From: Piscinibacter defluvii
Lineage (GTDB): Bacteria; Pseudomonadota; Gammaproteobacteria; Burkholderiales; Burkholderiaceae_C
NCBI RefSeq assembly: GCF_004011805.1
Contig: NZ_RCHJ01000004.1
Coordinates: forward strand, 1-64,000
Reading direction: 5' to 3'
DNA: 64,000 nucleotides
Shown: positions 44,684 to 53,899 of the stretch, one piece after another
Layout of the letters: the number at the start of each line of letters is the position of its first letter
Position numbering within the stretch: the first letter of the stretch is position 1
Made by a program: the position numbers and the translations under genes
Notes under the pieces: generated by a model
The model's input: only the letters and a program-made list of their open reading frames with translations
The model's database searches: none
Told to the model about the DNA's origin: nothing

Positions 44684-45979
44684 CTATTCGTAGATCTCGG
44701 CGTCCGGGTCGGTCGCTTCCAGCTCGTAGCTCGCCGCCACCATCGCCAGGCGCGCGATCACGCCGTACATGTAGAAGCGGTTCGGCGCGCTCGCCCCGGG
44801 CTTGACCCCCGGGCGCGGCAGGTGGCCCGATTCGGCGAAGGCCAGCGGCACGAAGCTGGCCCCGGGCGAATTGAGGTTCTCGTCGATGCCGCGTTCGGCG
44901 TTGACGCGGTAGAAGCCGCCGACCACGTAGCGGTCGATCATGTAGACCACCGGCTCGGCCACCGCGTCGTTGACGCGCTCGTAGGTCGGCACGCCTTCCT
45001 GCAGGATGACCTCGCTGACCTCCTGACCGTCCTTGATGACGCTCATCTTGTTGCGCGTCTTGCGGTTCAGCTCGGCCAGGTCCTTCGGGTCGCGCACGGT
45101 CATGATGCCCATGCCGTAGGTGCCGGCGTCGGCCTTGACGATGATGAACGGCTTCTCGTTGATGCCGTATTCCTTGTACTTGCGGCGGATCTTGGCCAGC
45201 AGCGCCTCGGCGTTGCTCATCAGGCATTCGGCGCCGGTGCCGTCGCTGAAGTTGACCTCGCCACAGCGCGCGAACAGCGGGTTGATCAGCCACGGGTCCA
45301 TGCCCAGCAGCTTGGCGAACTTCTTGGCCACTTCCTCGTAGGCCTGGAAGTGGTTGGTCTTGCGCCGGATCGCCCAGCCGGCATGCAGCGGCGGCAGCAG
45401 GTACTGCTCGTGCAGGCCCTCGAGCACCTTGGGGATGCCGGCCGAGAGGTCGTTGTTGAGCAGGATGGTGCAGGGGTCGAAGTCCTTCAGCCCGAGGCGG
45501 CCGCGCGTGCGCACCAGCGGCTCGACCTTCAGCGCCGAGCCGTCGGGCAGGGCGATCTCGGTGGGCTCCTTGATGGCCTCGTCCAGCGTGCCCAGGCGCA
45601 CGTTCAGCCCGGCCTGGGTGAAGATCTGCATCAGCCGCTGCACGTTGGTCAGGTAGAACGTGTTGCGGGTGTGCTTCTCCGGGATCAGCAGCAGGTTCTT
45701 GGCCTCGGGGCAGATCTTCTCGATCGCCGCCATCGCCGCCTGCACCGCCAGCGGCAGCATCTCCTCGGTGAGGTTGTTGAAGCCGCCCGGGAACAGGTTG
45801 GTGTCCACCGGCGCCAGCTTGAAGCCGGCATTGCGCACGTCCACCGAGGTGTAGAACGGCGGCGTGTGTTCCATCCACTCGAGCCGGAACCAGCGTTCGA
45901 TGGCCGGCAGCGATTCGAGGATGCGCTGCTCGAGTTCGTTGATCGGGCCGGTCAGGGCGGTGATGAGGTGAGGAACCAT
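44684..45979 (-). CDS. gshA: Glutamate-cysteine ligase (ATP-grasp type GshA)
   Basis: This catalyses the first step of glutathione synthesis. It belongs to the beta-proteobacterial GshA class, with 431 residues. Its landmarks are NTNLFPGGFNNL-like VDTNLFPGGFNNLTEEMLPL, LLIPEKHTRNTFYLTNVQRL, and PFIIVKADAGTYGMGIMTVR in the nucleotide-binding lobe. ATG 45979 gives MVPHLITALTGP, the usual start, preceded by GAGG. The gene ends 77 bp upstream of kup with no strong terminator. Confidence 0.93.
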   Translation of the reverse strand: MVPHLITALTGPINELEQRILESLPAIERWFRLEWMEHTPPFYTSVDVRNAGFKLAPVDTNLFPGGFNNLTEEMLPLAVQAAMAAIEKICPEAKNLLLIPEKHTRNTFYLTNVQRLMQIFTQAGLNVRLGTLDEAIKEPTEIALPDGSALKVEPLVRTRGRLGLKDFDPCTILLNNDLSAGIPKVLEGLHEQYLLPPLHAGWAIRRKTNHFQAYEEVAKKFAKLLGMDPWLINPLFARCGEVNFSDGTGAECLMSNAEALLAKIRRKYKEYGINEKPFIIVKADAGTYGMGIMTVRDPKDLAELNRKTRNKMSVIKDGQEVSEVILQEGVPTYERVNDAVAEPVVYMIDRYVVGGFYRVNAERGIDENLNSPGASFVPLAFAESGHLPRPGVKPGASAPNRFYMYGVIARLAMVAASYELEATDPDAEIYE

Positions 45980-46127
45980 GGCGGGGCCCGACGGGTTGGA
46001 AGCGCACGACGGCGCGGGCGAGATCCGGATTCTATGAAGTTGGGGTGGCGGGCCGCTTCGCAAGGGGGTGCACGGCGGCCCGCCGCGGTGGTAGTTTCGC
46101 CGCCTCCCCGCAGCCCGGAGCCCGCCG

Positions 46128-49100
46128 ATGAGCCTCCTGCAAGTTCTCAAGCTGCCCCCGCGCCCGGCCGGGCCCGCGGTGCAGGCCATGCCCGTGCTGG
46201 ACGTGACGGCCAGCCAGGGGGTCGAGGTCAAGGACGGCCAGGCGCGCGCCGTCCCGGTGCGCGATGCCGACCCCAAGGCCGTGGCCAACGAGCTGCGCGG
46301 ACCGATGCAGCTGCGCGAGCGCAGCGTGCGCGACCAGCTGCGGACGGCCAGCGAGTCGCTCGCCCGGCTGGAGGAGAAGATCGCCGCCGCGCCGGCCGAC
46401 CGGAAGTCCGAACTCGAGGCCAAGAAGAAGCAGCTCGGCCAGCACATCGGCGGCTTCGAGCGCGAGCTCAAGCAGCTCGACGCGGACCTGAAGGCGCTGG
46501 ACGATCCAGCCACCTCGCGCGACCGCTTCACGCAGATCCTGGCGCGCCAGAAGTCCGCGGCGGGCGTGGCCAGGGCGGTGGAGGTCGACCGGCACGATGG
46601 CGAGTTCGAGAAGAAGCGCACCGAGAACAAGACCACCCGCACCGAGACGAGTTATGCCGACGGCAAGGCGACCACGAAGGTGCAGAGCTCGAGCACCCGC
46701 GTCGGCGCGGGCAGCCTGACGCAGGACAACAAGACCACCCGCACGACCGTCACGGCCGACGGCCGCACGACCGGCACGAAGAGCGCCACCAGCACCGTCT
46801 CGACGGACGGCCTCGCCTTCGACCGCAGCGCCAAGCACGAGACCGAGAAGGACGGCCAGACACGCAGCACCGAGGTCAAGCGCAGTGTCAAGGCCGGGCC
46901 GGGCGGCGCGAGCATCGTCGACAGCAAGACCGTCACCGCGGCCGACGGCTCGCAGACCACGCACACCCGTGGCGCGTCGGTCGAACGCGGCGACGGCAAG
47001 GCCGGCGTCACGCGCAGCGCCAGCGTCACGAGCAAGGACGCCGCCGGCAACCAGACCACCGACAGCCGCACCCACAAGGGCGGCATCGTCGCCGGCAAGG
47101 ACGGCCTCGGCGCCTACACCGATCACGAGGGCCGGACCGAGACGCGCGGCGCCAACGGCCTGAAGACGGGCGCCGTGGCCGGCCTGAGCGCGAACATCCT
47201 GTGCAACGTGGTGCCCGTGCCCGACAGCGACCCGGCGCTGTACGACGTGGTGCTGAAGGTCGACCTCGGCGTGCGCGTCGGCCGGTCGGCCGGCTACGAC
47301 AAGGAACCGGCCAAGGGCGACGAGGAACGCACGCGCGGCACGGTGGGCGCCAGCGTCAGCGCGGGCGAACGTGTCTTCCTCAACACCAGCCACCGTCTCG
47401 ATGCCACGCAGGCGCAGGCCTATGTCGCCGCGCTGAAGACCGGCGGCGGCACGCAGAAGGAGTTCGCGATCATCCGCTGCGGCCTGGCCAAGGGCTGGGA
47501 CGCGGCGCGCGCGCTCTACCTCGGCGCCTCGGGCAAGGCGCTCGCGCCCGGGGAGGCCGACAAGCTGAAGGAAGGCGAATCGGTCGAGGTGGGCCGTCAG
47601 ACGCAGGCCGGGGGCAAGGTCAGCGCCGGCGTCAAGGGCGGCGGCATCGGCGTGGGCGTCGAACTCGGCCGCGAGCACGGCCACGACGAGTCGCTCAAGG
47701 TCACCAAGGAGAAGGACGGCGCGCTGAGCTACGACGCGAAGCACGGCGACACGCGCAAGGGTTCGATCGGCGGCACGGTCAGCGCCGGCGCCGTGGAGGG
47801 CAGTTTCGGCCACTCGAGCACCCACAGCACATCGACCGGCTACCGGATCCGCATCGACCCGAAGGCGAAGGACGCCGCGGCGCTGCAGGCTGCGCTGGCG
47901 GCCTGCCGCAGCCAGGCCGAGCTGGATGCCTTTGCCAAGGCGCACCCGGAGACGGTGCAGGAGAAGACCCGATCGGTGCAGGACGATCAGAAGCAGAGCG
48001 TCGGGGTGGGCCTCGGCGGCGCCAAGGTCAGCATGGGCTTCGGCCATGGCGTGGGCCAGACCGAGGTGACCGACAAGGACGGCAAGCTGAAGCAGAAGAC
48101 CGTCACCGGCGGCAGCGAGGGTGGCATGGAGGTGGGCGTCGGGAAGTACAAGGTCGGCGCCTCGTCCAAGGAGCAGGCCACCGCCCGGCTCGACGGCGAC
48201 GGCAATGCCGCGCTGGACGTGAACCGCACCGACAAGTCCACCGACACGGTCAAGTGGCTGGAGGCCAACGTGCCCTTCGCCGGCGGCGGGAAGAAGGACG
48301 CCGGCGCGCTCGCCAAGGCCACCGGCGGCCAGGAGGCCGAGGACACCGACCGCACCGACGTGAGCGGCATCGCGCTGCAGGGCGGCGACCTGGAGTACCT
48401 GGGCCACCTCGCCTGCACCAGCTGGAACAAGTGGATGGCGGCCTGCCGCAGCCCGCGCGAGCTGGAGGACTGGGCCAAGGCCGGCCGCAAGATCAAGGCG
48501 GCCGGCGGCGCGAAGGCGGTCGTGGCCGAGCAGCTCGCGCGCTTCGTCGGCGCCGACAGCAGCGGCCGCGGCCATGTGATCGACTCGGCACTGCGGCCGA
48601 CCGCGGGCGACATGTCCGGTGGCGCCCGCTACGAGTTTCCCGGCGGCCTGGCGGCACGCAAGGCGAGCTACGAGGCGACCGTGATCGCCGCCTCGGAGGC
48701 CGCCGTCGCCGAGCTGGCCAAGGGCGACGCGGCCAAGGCGGCGGCCAAGGGGCAAGAGCTGCTGCGCGAGCTCGACTCGCTGTATGCGGCGGTCTCCAGC
48801 ACCGAGTTCACCAACGCGCGCACCAAGGCCGAGATGCTGTCGTCGATCAACACGCGCAAGGACAAGGTGCAGGCCGCGCTGCGCGTGGCCGGCGGCGGCA
48901 AGGCCGACGAGCTGTCGGTGAAGGAGAAGGTCGACAAGTACAACGGCCTGCTGTCGAACTGCCAGCGCTACCAGCACAGCGAGCACGAGATCTTCGCGAA
49001 GATCGAGAAGACCTTCGAGGCCGGCTTCCTGAAGAGCGGCAAGCCGAACCTGTCGGAGACCATCGACAACACCACGCTGATCAACGAGCTGCGTGGCATC

Positions 49101-49655
49101 TACACGCTGTGGGACAAGGACTACGACGAGATGGCCGCGCTCGCCCAGGAGAACGGCTTCGGCAAGGACATCTACTGGAAGTACAAGCCCGACCGGGCGC
49201 GCTTCGAGCGGGCCTACAAGGGCCAGGCGCCCGGAGCGGCGAGCGCCGCACAGCCCGAGACCGCCGACAAGCGCAGGAAGCCTGCGCCGCCCGCGCCGCC
49301 GCCCGCCGTGGCGGATCCGCTCGGCGAGGCCCACAAGGAACTGCAGAAGAAGCGCGAGGCCGGCGCGCAGGGCATCGCCGGGCGCCTGCCGGCGGCCAAG
49401 AACCGGGCGCACGGCGCGGGCAACCGGCTCTACGCCTGGATCCGGCACGAGCGCAAGGCGGCGGCCGTCGACGCACACAACCGCGGCACCGCCAAGCTGA
49501 AGAGCGCGGACGGCTTCGAGAAGAAGGTCAAGCCCGGCAACGTGGAGGACCTGGAGGCCTACGGCCACGTCGCCATCGAGGACTACGAGGCGGCTGCCAA
49601 GGCCTACGCGGAAGGCCTCGCCCTGTACCCGAAGGGCATGCCGCCGAAGGCCTGA
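46128..49655 (+). CDS. Large protein of unknown function with Thr/Ser-rich and Gly-rich repeats
   Basis: This is 1175 residues with no signal peptide or membrane segment. I do not recognise it. Residues 1-140 include a coiled coil (SLARLEEKIAA through ERELKQLDADLKAL). Residues 140-340 are Thr/Ser/Lys-rich with recurring DG turns (ADGKATTKV, ADGRTTGTK, ADGSQTTHT). Residues 340-750 alternate Gly-rich beta-like blocks (GGGIGVGVELG, VGVGLGGAKVSMGFG). About 750-1040 is helical, and 1040-1100 is an Ala/Pro/Lys linker. A 15-residue motif, AACRSQAELDAFAKA at 591, recurs as AACRSPRELEDWAKA at 771. Lys content is high for this genome. A secreted or structural role is a guess. It is single-gene and divergent from gshA. 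Confidence 0.75.
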   Translation: MSLLQVLKLPPRPAGPAVQAMPVLDVTASQGVEVKDGQARAVPVRDADPKAVANELRGPMQLRERSVRDQLRTASESLARLEEKIAAAPADRKSELEAKKKQLGQHIGGFERELKQLDADLKALDDPATSRDRFTQILARQKSAAGVARAVEVDRHDGEFEKKRTENKTTRTETSYADGKATTKVQSSSTRVGAGSLTQDNKTTRTTVTADGRTTGTKSATSTVSTDGLAFDRSAKHETEKDGQTRSTEVKRSVKAGPGGASIVDSKTVTAADGSQTTHTRGASVERGDGKAGVTRSASVTSKDAAGNQTTDSRTHKGGIVAGKDGLGAYTDHEGRTETRGANGLKTGAVAGLSANILCNVVPVPDSDPALYDVVLKVDLGVRVGRSAGYDKEPAKGDEERTRGTVGASVSAGERVFLNTSHRLDATQAQAYVAALKTGGGTQKEFAIIRCGLAKGWDAARALYLGASGKALAPGEADKLKEGESVEVGRQTQAGGKVSAGVKGGGIGVGVELGREHGHDESLKVTKEKDGALSYDAKHGDTRKGSIGGTVSAGAVEGSFGHSSTHSTSTGYRIRIDPKAKDAAALQAALAACRSQAELDAFAKAHPETVQEKTRSVQDDQKQSVGVGLGGAKVSMGFGHGVGQTEVTDKDGKLKQKTVTGGSEGGMEVGVGKYKVGASSKEQATARLDGDGNAALDVNRTDKSTDTVKWLEANVPFAGGGKKDAGALAKATGGQEAEDTDRTDVSGIALQGGDLEYLGHLACTSWNKWMAACRSPRELEDWAKAGRKIKAAGGAKAVVAEQLARFVGADSSGRGHVIDSALRPTAGDMSGGARYEFPGGLAARKASYEATVIAASEAAVAELAKGDAAKAAAKGQELLRELDSLYAAVSSTEFTNARTKAEMLSSINTRKDKVQAALRVAGGGKADELSVKEKVDKYNGLLSNCQRYQHSEHEIFAKIEKTFEAGFLKSGKPNLSETIDNTTLINELRGIYTLWDKDYDEMAALAQENGFGKDIYWKYKPDRARFERAYKGQAPGAASAAQPETADKRRKPAPPAPPPAVADPLGEAHKELQKKREAGAQGIAGRLPAAKNRAHGAGNRLYAWIRHERKAAAVDAHNRGTAKLKSADGFEKKVKPGNVEDLEAYGHVAIEDYEAAAKAYAEGLALYPKGMPPKA

Positions 49656-49662
49656 GCCGGGT

Positions 49663-50247
49663 TCAGGCGGGCGAGGCGCCCGCGGGAGCCGCCTCGACCT
49701 GGATCGTCAGGCGCACCGCGTCGCCGACGAAGGGCAGGCCGAAGGTGATGCCGTGGTCGCTGCGGCGGAACTCGGCCTCGAAGTCGCCACCGCAGACCTC
49801 GCGGCCGGCGTCCTCGCGGCAGGCGAAGCGCAGCGCGCGCAGGTGCAGCGGCCGCGAGACGCCGCGCAGCGTGAACTCGCCGCGCGCACCAACCAGCCGG
49901 TCGCCGTCGAACTCCAGGCTGCTGGCCACGAACCAGGCCTGCGGATGCTGCTCGGCAGCCAGGAAGGAGGCGCCGCGCAGCATGCTGTCGAGCGCCGGCA
50001 CGCCGCTGTCGACCACCCGGGTGTCGATCGTCACCGAGAGCTCGCCACGGCGCTGCGCGCGGTCCAGCACGATGCGGGCGTCCACCGCGGCGAAGCGGCC
50101 ACGCTGCGTGGAGGTGCCGAAGTGCTTCACCTCCCAGTGCACCCGCGTGTGGGCCGGGTCGACGGTGTAGGCGAGCGCCTGGGCGGGCGCGGCGGGGGCG
50201 GCGGCCGCGCCGATCAGCGCGATGGCCAGGGTCAGCAGGGTTCGCAT
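49663..50247 (-). CDS. YceI family periplasmic protein
   Basis: This is a 194-residue lipocalin-like protein. It has a signal peptide (LTLAIALIGAAAAPAAPAQA), the mature start YTVDPAHTRVHWEVKHFGTS, then RGEFTLRGVSRPLHLRALRF and SDHGITFGLPFVGDAVRL. YceI proteins bind isoprenoid or amphiphilic ligands in the periplasm. Two Cys (CREDAGREVC) are close together. It converges with the large unknown gene across 7 bp and follows the amtB terminator. Confidence 0.9.
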   Translation of the reverse strand: MRTLLTLAIALIGAAAAPAAPAQALAYTVDPAHTRVHWEVKHFGTSTQRGRFAAVDARIVLDRAQRRGELSVTIDTRVVDSGVPALDSMLRGASFLAAEQHPQAWFVASSLEFDGDRLVGARGEFTLRGVSRPLHLRALRFACREDAGREVCGGDFEAEFRRSDHGITFGLPFVGDAVRLTIQVEAAPAGASPA

Positions 50248-50315
50248 GGCGCACTCCTCGGGGTGTTCTTGCCCGGACCTACGAGGCGGCCACGGCGGCG
50301 GACGCGCCCGACAAG

Positions 50316-50342
50316 AAAAAGGGCCGCCTCGCGGCAGCCCTT
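50316..50342 (-). terminator. Rho-independent terminator after amtB
   Basis: On the - strand, downstream of the amtB stop (50363), AAGGGCTGCCGC / GCGGCCCTT form a GC-rich stem that is followed by TTTTTCTTG. This is the expected end of the porin-glnK-amtB transcript. Confidence 0.85.
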
Positions 50343-50362
50343 CCCCTGGCACAAGCAGCGTA

Positions 50363-51853
50363 TCAGTTGTGGTACGCCGTCTCGCCGTGCGAGGTGATGT
50401 CCAGACCCTCGCGTTCCTCGTCTTCCGGCACCCGCAGGCCGATGACCAGGTCGACGATCTTGTAGGCCACCAGCGAGACCACACCCGACCAGACGATGGT
50501 CAGCAGCACGGCCTTGAGCTGGATCCACACCTGCGCGCCGATGGCGTTGGAGCCGACCGTGGCGGTGACCCAGTCGGTCACCAGGCCCGGGCCGCCGAGC
50601 GACTGGGTGTTGAACACGCCGGTCAGCAGGGCGCCGACGATGCCGCCCACGCCGTGCACGCCGAACACGTCCAGCGAGTCGTCCGCACCGAGCATCTTCT
50701 TCAGGCCGTTGACGCCCCACAGGCAGGCGAAGCCGGCGGCGAAGCCGATCACGATCGCGCCCATCAGGCCGACGTTGCCGGCCGCCGGGGTGATCGCCAC
50801 CAGGCCGGCCACCGCGCCCGAGGCGGCACCCAGCATCGAGGCCTTGCCCTTCATCAGCGTCTCGCCGATGCACCAGGCCAGCACCGCGCCGGCCGTGGCC
50901 GAGAAGGTGTTGGCGAAGGCGAGCACGGCGCTGTTGCTGGCTTCGAGCGCCGAGCCGGCGTTGAAGCCGAACCAGCCCACCCACAGCAGCGAGGCACCGA
51001 CCATGGTCAGCGTCAGCGAGTGCGGCGTGAACGCCTCCTTGCCGTAGCCGACCCGCTTGCCGATCATGTACGCACCGACCAGGCCCGCGACGGCGGCGTT
51101 GATGTGCACCACGGTGCCGCCGGCGAAGTCGAGCGCGCCCCATTGCCAGATCAGGCCGGCCTTGCCGTTCATCTCGTCGACGACGCCTGCCGCGCTGTAG
51201 GCATCCGGGCCCATCCAGTACCAGACCATGTGCGCGATCGGCGCATAGCTGAAGGTGAACCACAGCACCATGAACAGCAGCACGGCCGAGAACTTGATGC
51301 GCTCGGCGAAGGCGCCGACGATCAGGCAGCAGGTGATGCCGGCGAAGGTGGCCTGGAAGGCCGCGAACAGCAGCTCGGGGATGTAGACACCCTTGCTGAA
51401 CGTGGCGCCCATCGCGAAGGTGCCCGCGGCCGGATCGAACAGGCCCTTCATGAACAGCCGGTCGAAGCCGCCGATGTAGGCGTTGCCCTCGGTGAACGCG
51501 AGGCTGTAGCCGTAGATGAACCACAGCACGACGATCAGCGAGAACGTGACCATCACCTGCATCAGCACGGACAGCATGTTCTTGCTGCGCACCAGGCCGC
51601 CGTAGAACAGGGCGAGGCCGGGCACCGTCATCATGATCACGAGCAGCGTGGCCACCACCATCCAGGCCACGTCGCCCTTGTTGGCCACCGGCGCGGCGGC
51701 GGCCGGGGCGGCTTCGGCGGCGGAGGCCGCCTCGGCGGGTGCCGCGGCGGCGGAGGCCGCCACCTCGGGCGCCGACGCGGCCTGCGCCCAGGTACTCCCG
51801 GAGAAGCCCAGGGCCGCGAGGCCCAGGGCGAGGCATGCAAGTAGTTTCTTCAT
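50363..51853 (-). CDS. amtB: Ammonium transporter AmtB
   Basis: This is an inner-membrane ammonium channel of 496 residues. It has a signal peptide (about 1-23), an unusually long Ala/Glu/Pro-rich periplasmic N-terminus (24-57), then eleven helices. Conserved features are FYGGLVRSKNMLSVLMQ, DFAGGTVVHINAAVAGLVGA with the first pore His, and DVFGVHGVGGIVGALLTGVF with the second. The C-terminal tail contacts GlnK. It is 25 bp downstream of glnK in one operon. Confidence 0.96.
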   Translation of the reverse strand: MKKLLACLALGLAALGFSGSTWAQAASAPEVAASAAAAPAEAASAAEAAPAAAAPVANKGDVAWMVVATLLVIMMTVPGLALFYGGLVRSKNMLSVLMQVMVTFSLIVVLWFIYGYSLAFTEGNAYIGGFDRLFMKGLFDPAAGTFAMGATFSKGVYIPELLFAAFQATFAGITCCLIVGAFAERIKFSAVLLFMVLWFTFSYAPIAHMVWYWMGPDAYSAAGVVDEMNGKAGLIWQWGALDFAGGTVVHINAAVAGLVGAYMIGKRVGYGKEAFTPHSLTLTMVGASLLWVGWFGFNAGSALEASNSAVLAFANTFSATAGAVLAWCIGETLMKGKASMLGAASGAVAGLVAITPAAGNVGLMGAIVIGFAAGFACLWGVNGLKKMLGADDSLDVFGVHGVGGIVGALLTGVFNTQSLGGPGLVTDWVTATVGSNAIGAQVWIQLKAVLLTIVWSGVVSLVAYKIVDLVIGLRVPEDEEREGLDITSHGETAYHN

Positions 51854-51878
51854 GGTTGTCTCTTGAGTCCCTCTGCGC

Positions 51879-52226
<348 letters not shown>

Positions 52227-52252
52227 CTAACGGAAGTTGCGGGTGGTGGCGA

Positions 52253-52981
52253 TCACATCGCCTTGCTGAGCGACACGATGAGGCGCGCCTTGTTGGCGTC
52301 GCCCCAGGCGTCCTTCTTGGTGGCGCCGACCACCGCGCCGGCCACCGAGAGGCCCTTGCCGAGGTCGTAGGTCGCGCCGAGCTTGTAGTCGGTGTAGTTC
52401 ACGTAGACACCGGGGTTGGCATCCTTCAGGTCGCCGTTCAGGCGCGTGAAGCCGACATGCGCGTTCAGCGTCAGGCCCTCGACGATCGGGTAGTTGGCCG
52501 ACAGGTCGAGGTAGCCGGTGTTGCGGCCCTTGACGTCGGTGCCGGTCGCGTCGCCGAGGCCGAAGTAGTCCTTCGAGACCACGTGGTAGTACTTGGCGCT
52601 CAGGAAGCTCCAGCTGATGCCGCCGTACAGCTCGGTGGTGTTGGCCGCCGACGAGCCGCTGCCCGGGTAGTAGTACTGCAGCAGGCCGACGTCGTAGCCG
52701 AGGTCCTTGGCGATCTCGCCCTTGTAGCCGCCGTAGAAGTCCATCTCGGTGCCGTTGGCGAAGCCGATCGAGGAGTTCCAGTTCCCGAGGTAGAAGCCGC
52801 CCAGCGTGTAGTCGAAGCCGCCCTGGATGGCGGGCACGGCCTGCTTGGTGGTGTCGCTCTGGTCCTGGCCGCGGTACTTGTACTTGGTGACCAGCGACAC
52901 GTTGGCGGTCAGACCATCGTCGGCGAACGCGGGGGAGATGCCGAATGCGAGCGCAGACAGGGCAAGGAGAAGCCGTTTCAT
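52253..52981 (-). CDS. TorF/TIGR02001-type outer-membrane protein
   Basis: This is a 242-residue outer-membrane beta-barrel with a signal peptide (RLLLALSALAFGISPAFA). The rest is amphipathic strands, many with the Tyr/Trp-rich pattern YKYRGQDQSDTTKQAVPAIQ and YLGNWNSSIGF that typify this family of putative porins. It heads the glnK-amtB operon, suggesting it admits ammonium or another nitrogen source under limitation; that is inference. ATG 52981 follows GGAGT. Confidence 0.88.
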   Translation of the reverse strand: MKRLLLALSALAFGISPAFADDGLTANVSLVTKYKYRGQDQSDTTKQAVPAIQGGFDYTLGGFYLGNWNSSIGFANGTEMDFYGGYKGEIAKDLGYDVGLLQYYYPGSGSSAANTTELYGGISWSFLSAKYYHVVSKDYFGLGDATGTDVKGRNTGYLDLSANYPIVEGLTLNAHVGFTRLNGDLKDANPGVYVNYTDYKLGATYDLGKGLSVAGAVVGATKKDAWGDANKARLIVSLSKAM

Positions 52982-53026
52982 CGTGGGTGACTCCGGTTGA
53001 TGGGATGGGTGTCTTGCCCCACCTTC

Positions 53027-53042
53027 TGCAGCTTCTGTGCCA
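53027..53042 (-). promoter_or_regulatory. Sigma-54 promoter of the porin-glnK-amtB operon
   Basis: On the - strand, TGGCACAGAAGCTGCA matches TGGCACG-N4-TTGCA at all but two positions, with exact GG/GC spacing. Transcription should begin near 53016, giving a leader of about 35 bases. About 120 bp upstream, CACC (53135-53138) and GGTG (53144-53147) form an imperfect NtrC-like palindrome with a spacer 2 bp shorter than consensus. Nitrogen control through NtrC is known for glnK-amtB operons. Confidence 0.75.
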
Positions 53043-53171
53043 CAGCCCGCCACGGTGTCTGCGCATCTGGGACGCGTGTGCACGGCCTGGCGGCCCCGCG
53101 GCGACGCCCCGTTTCGGTGCATCGATCGGCAGATCACCGGCATGGTGCGCCCGGGCGGGCGCGTGCCGGGT

Positions 53172-53882
53172 TCAGGCGGTCTGGAGAGGGTCGGCCAGCC
53201 AGCGTGCCAGCGCGGCCGTCACCGCCGCCGGCTGCTCCATCGTGCTCATGTGGCCGCAGCGCTCGAGCACGACCAGGCGCGCCCCCGCGATGTGCGCCTG
53301 CATGAATTCGTGGCGCGCCGGCGGGCTCCAGCCGTCCTCGCGGCCGCACAGCAGCAGGGTGGGCACGCGGATCTGGCCGAGCAGCGCCGTGGCGTCCGGG
53401 CGGGACAGCAGCGCCTCGATCTGGGCCGCGAACTGCACCGGCGTGCGGCGCTCGAACATGTCCAGCACCGCCTCGAACAGCGGCGTGCCGAGCCGGCTCG
53501 GGTGCAGCATGCCCTGGGCCCATTCACGCGCCATCGCCCGCATACCCTGCTCGCGTGCGATGGCCAGCAGCGCCAGGCGGCCGGCGCGCTCGCGCTCGCC
53601 GGCATCGCCCTCGGGCAGCGGGTGGTACGAGGTGTCGAGCAGCGCGAGCCGCGCCACGCGTTCGGGGGCGCGGCGCAGGATCTCGAAGGCCACACGTCCA
53701 CCCATCGAATGGCCGGCGACCGCCAGCCGGCCGGGTGGCACGAGGGTGAGCACGTGCTCCGCCATCGCGCCCAGCGAATCGAGCTCGCCGTAGGTCGGCA
53801 CGACGACCGTGCGCGCCGCGCCGAGCGCGGCCACCTGGTCGGCCCAGACGGCGCCGTCGCACATCAGGCCCGGCAGCAGCAC
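53172..53882 (-). CDS. Alpha/beta hydrolase at the end of the protocatechuate operon
   Basis: This is a soluble alpha/beta hydrolase of about 236-243 residues. It has the oxyanion segment LVLLPGLMCDGAVW, nucleophile elbow AGHSMGGR (Ser) and terminal ERCGHMSTMEQP (His). It resembles 3-oxoadipate enol-lactonase (PcaD)-type hydrolases, but the 4,5-cleavage route needs no such step, so the substrate is open. GTG 53882 is used. A CTG at 53903, overlapping the upstream stop and 3 bases after GGAGGA, would give a more typical N-terminus. Confidence 0.8.
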   Translation of the reverse strand: MLLPGLMCDGAVWADQVAALGAARTVVVPTYGELDSLGAMAEHVLTLVPPGRLAVAGHSMGGRVAFEILRRAPERVARLALLDTSYHPLPEGDAGERERAGRLALLAIAREQGMRAMAREWAQGMLHPSRLGTPLFEAVLDMFERRTPVQFAAQIEALLSRPDATALLGQIRVPTLLLCGREDGWSPPARHEFMQAHIAGARLVVLERCGHMSTMEQPAAVTAALARWLADPLQTA

Positions 53883-53899
53883 CAGGGTCTCGACGGCGC

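Noticed and set aside
44597-50170. 1857-codon + strand frame spanning gshA and the large unknown gene.
   Set aside because: It is antisense to gshA and in a different frame from the 1175-residue protein; the composition is biased and shows no domain.
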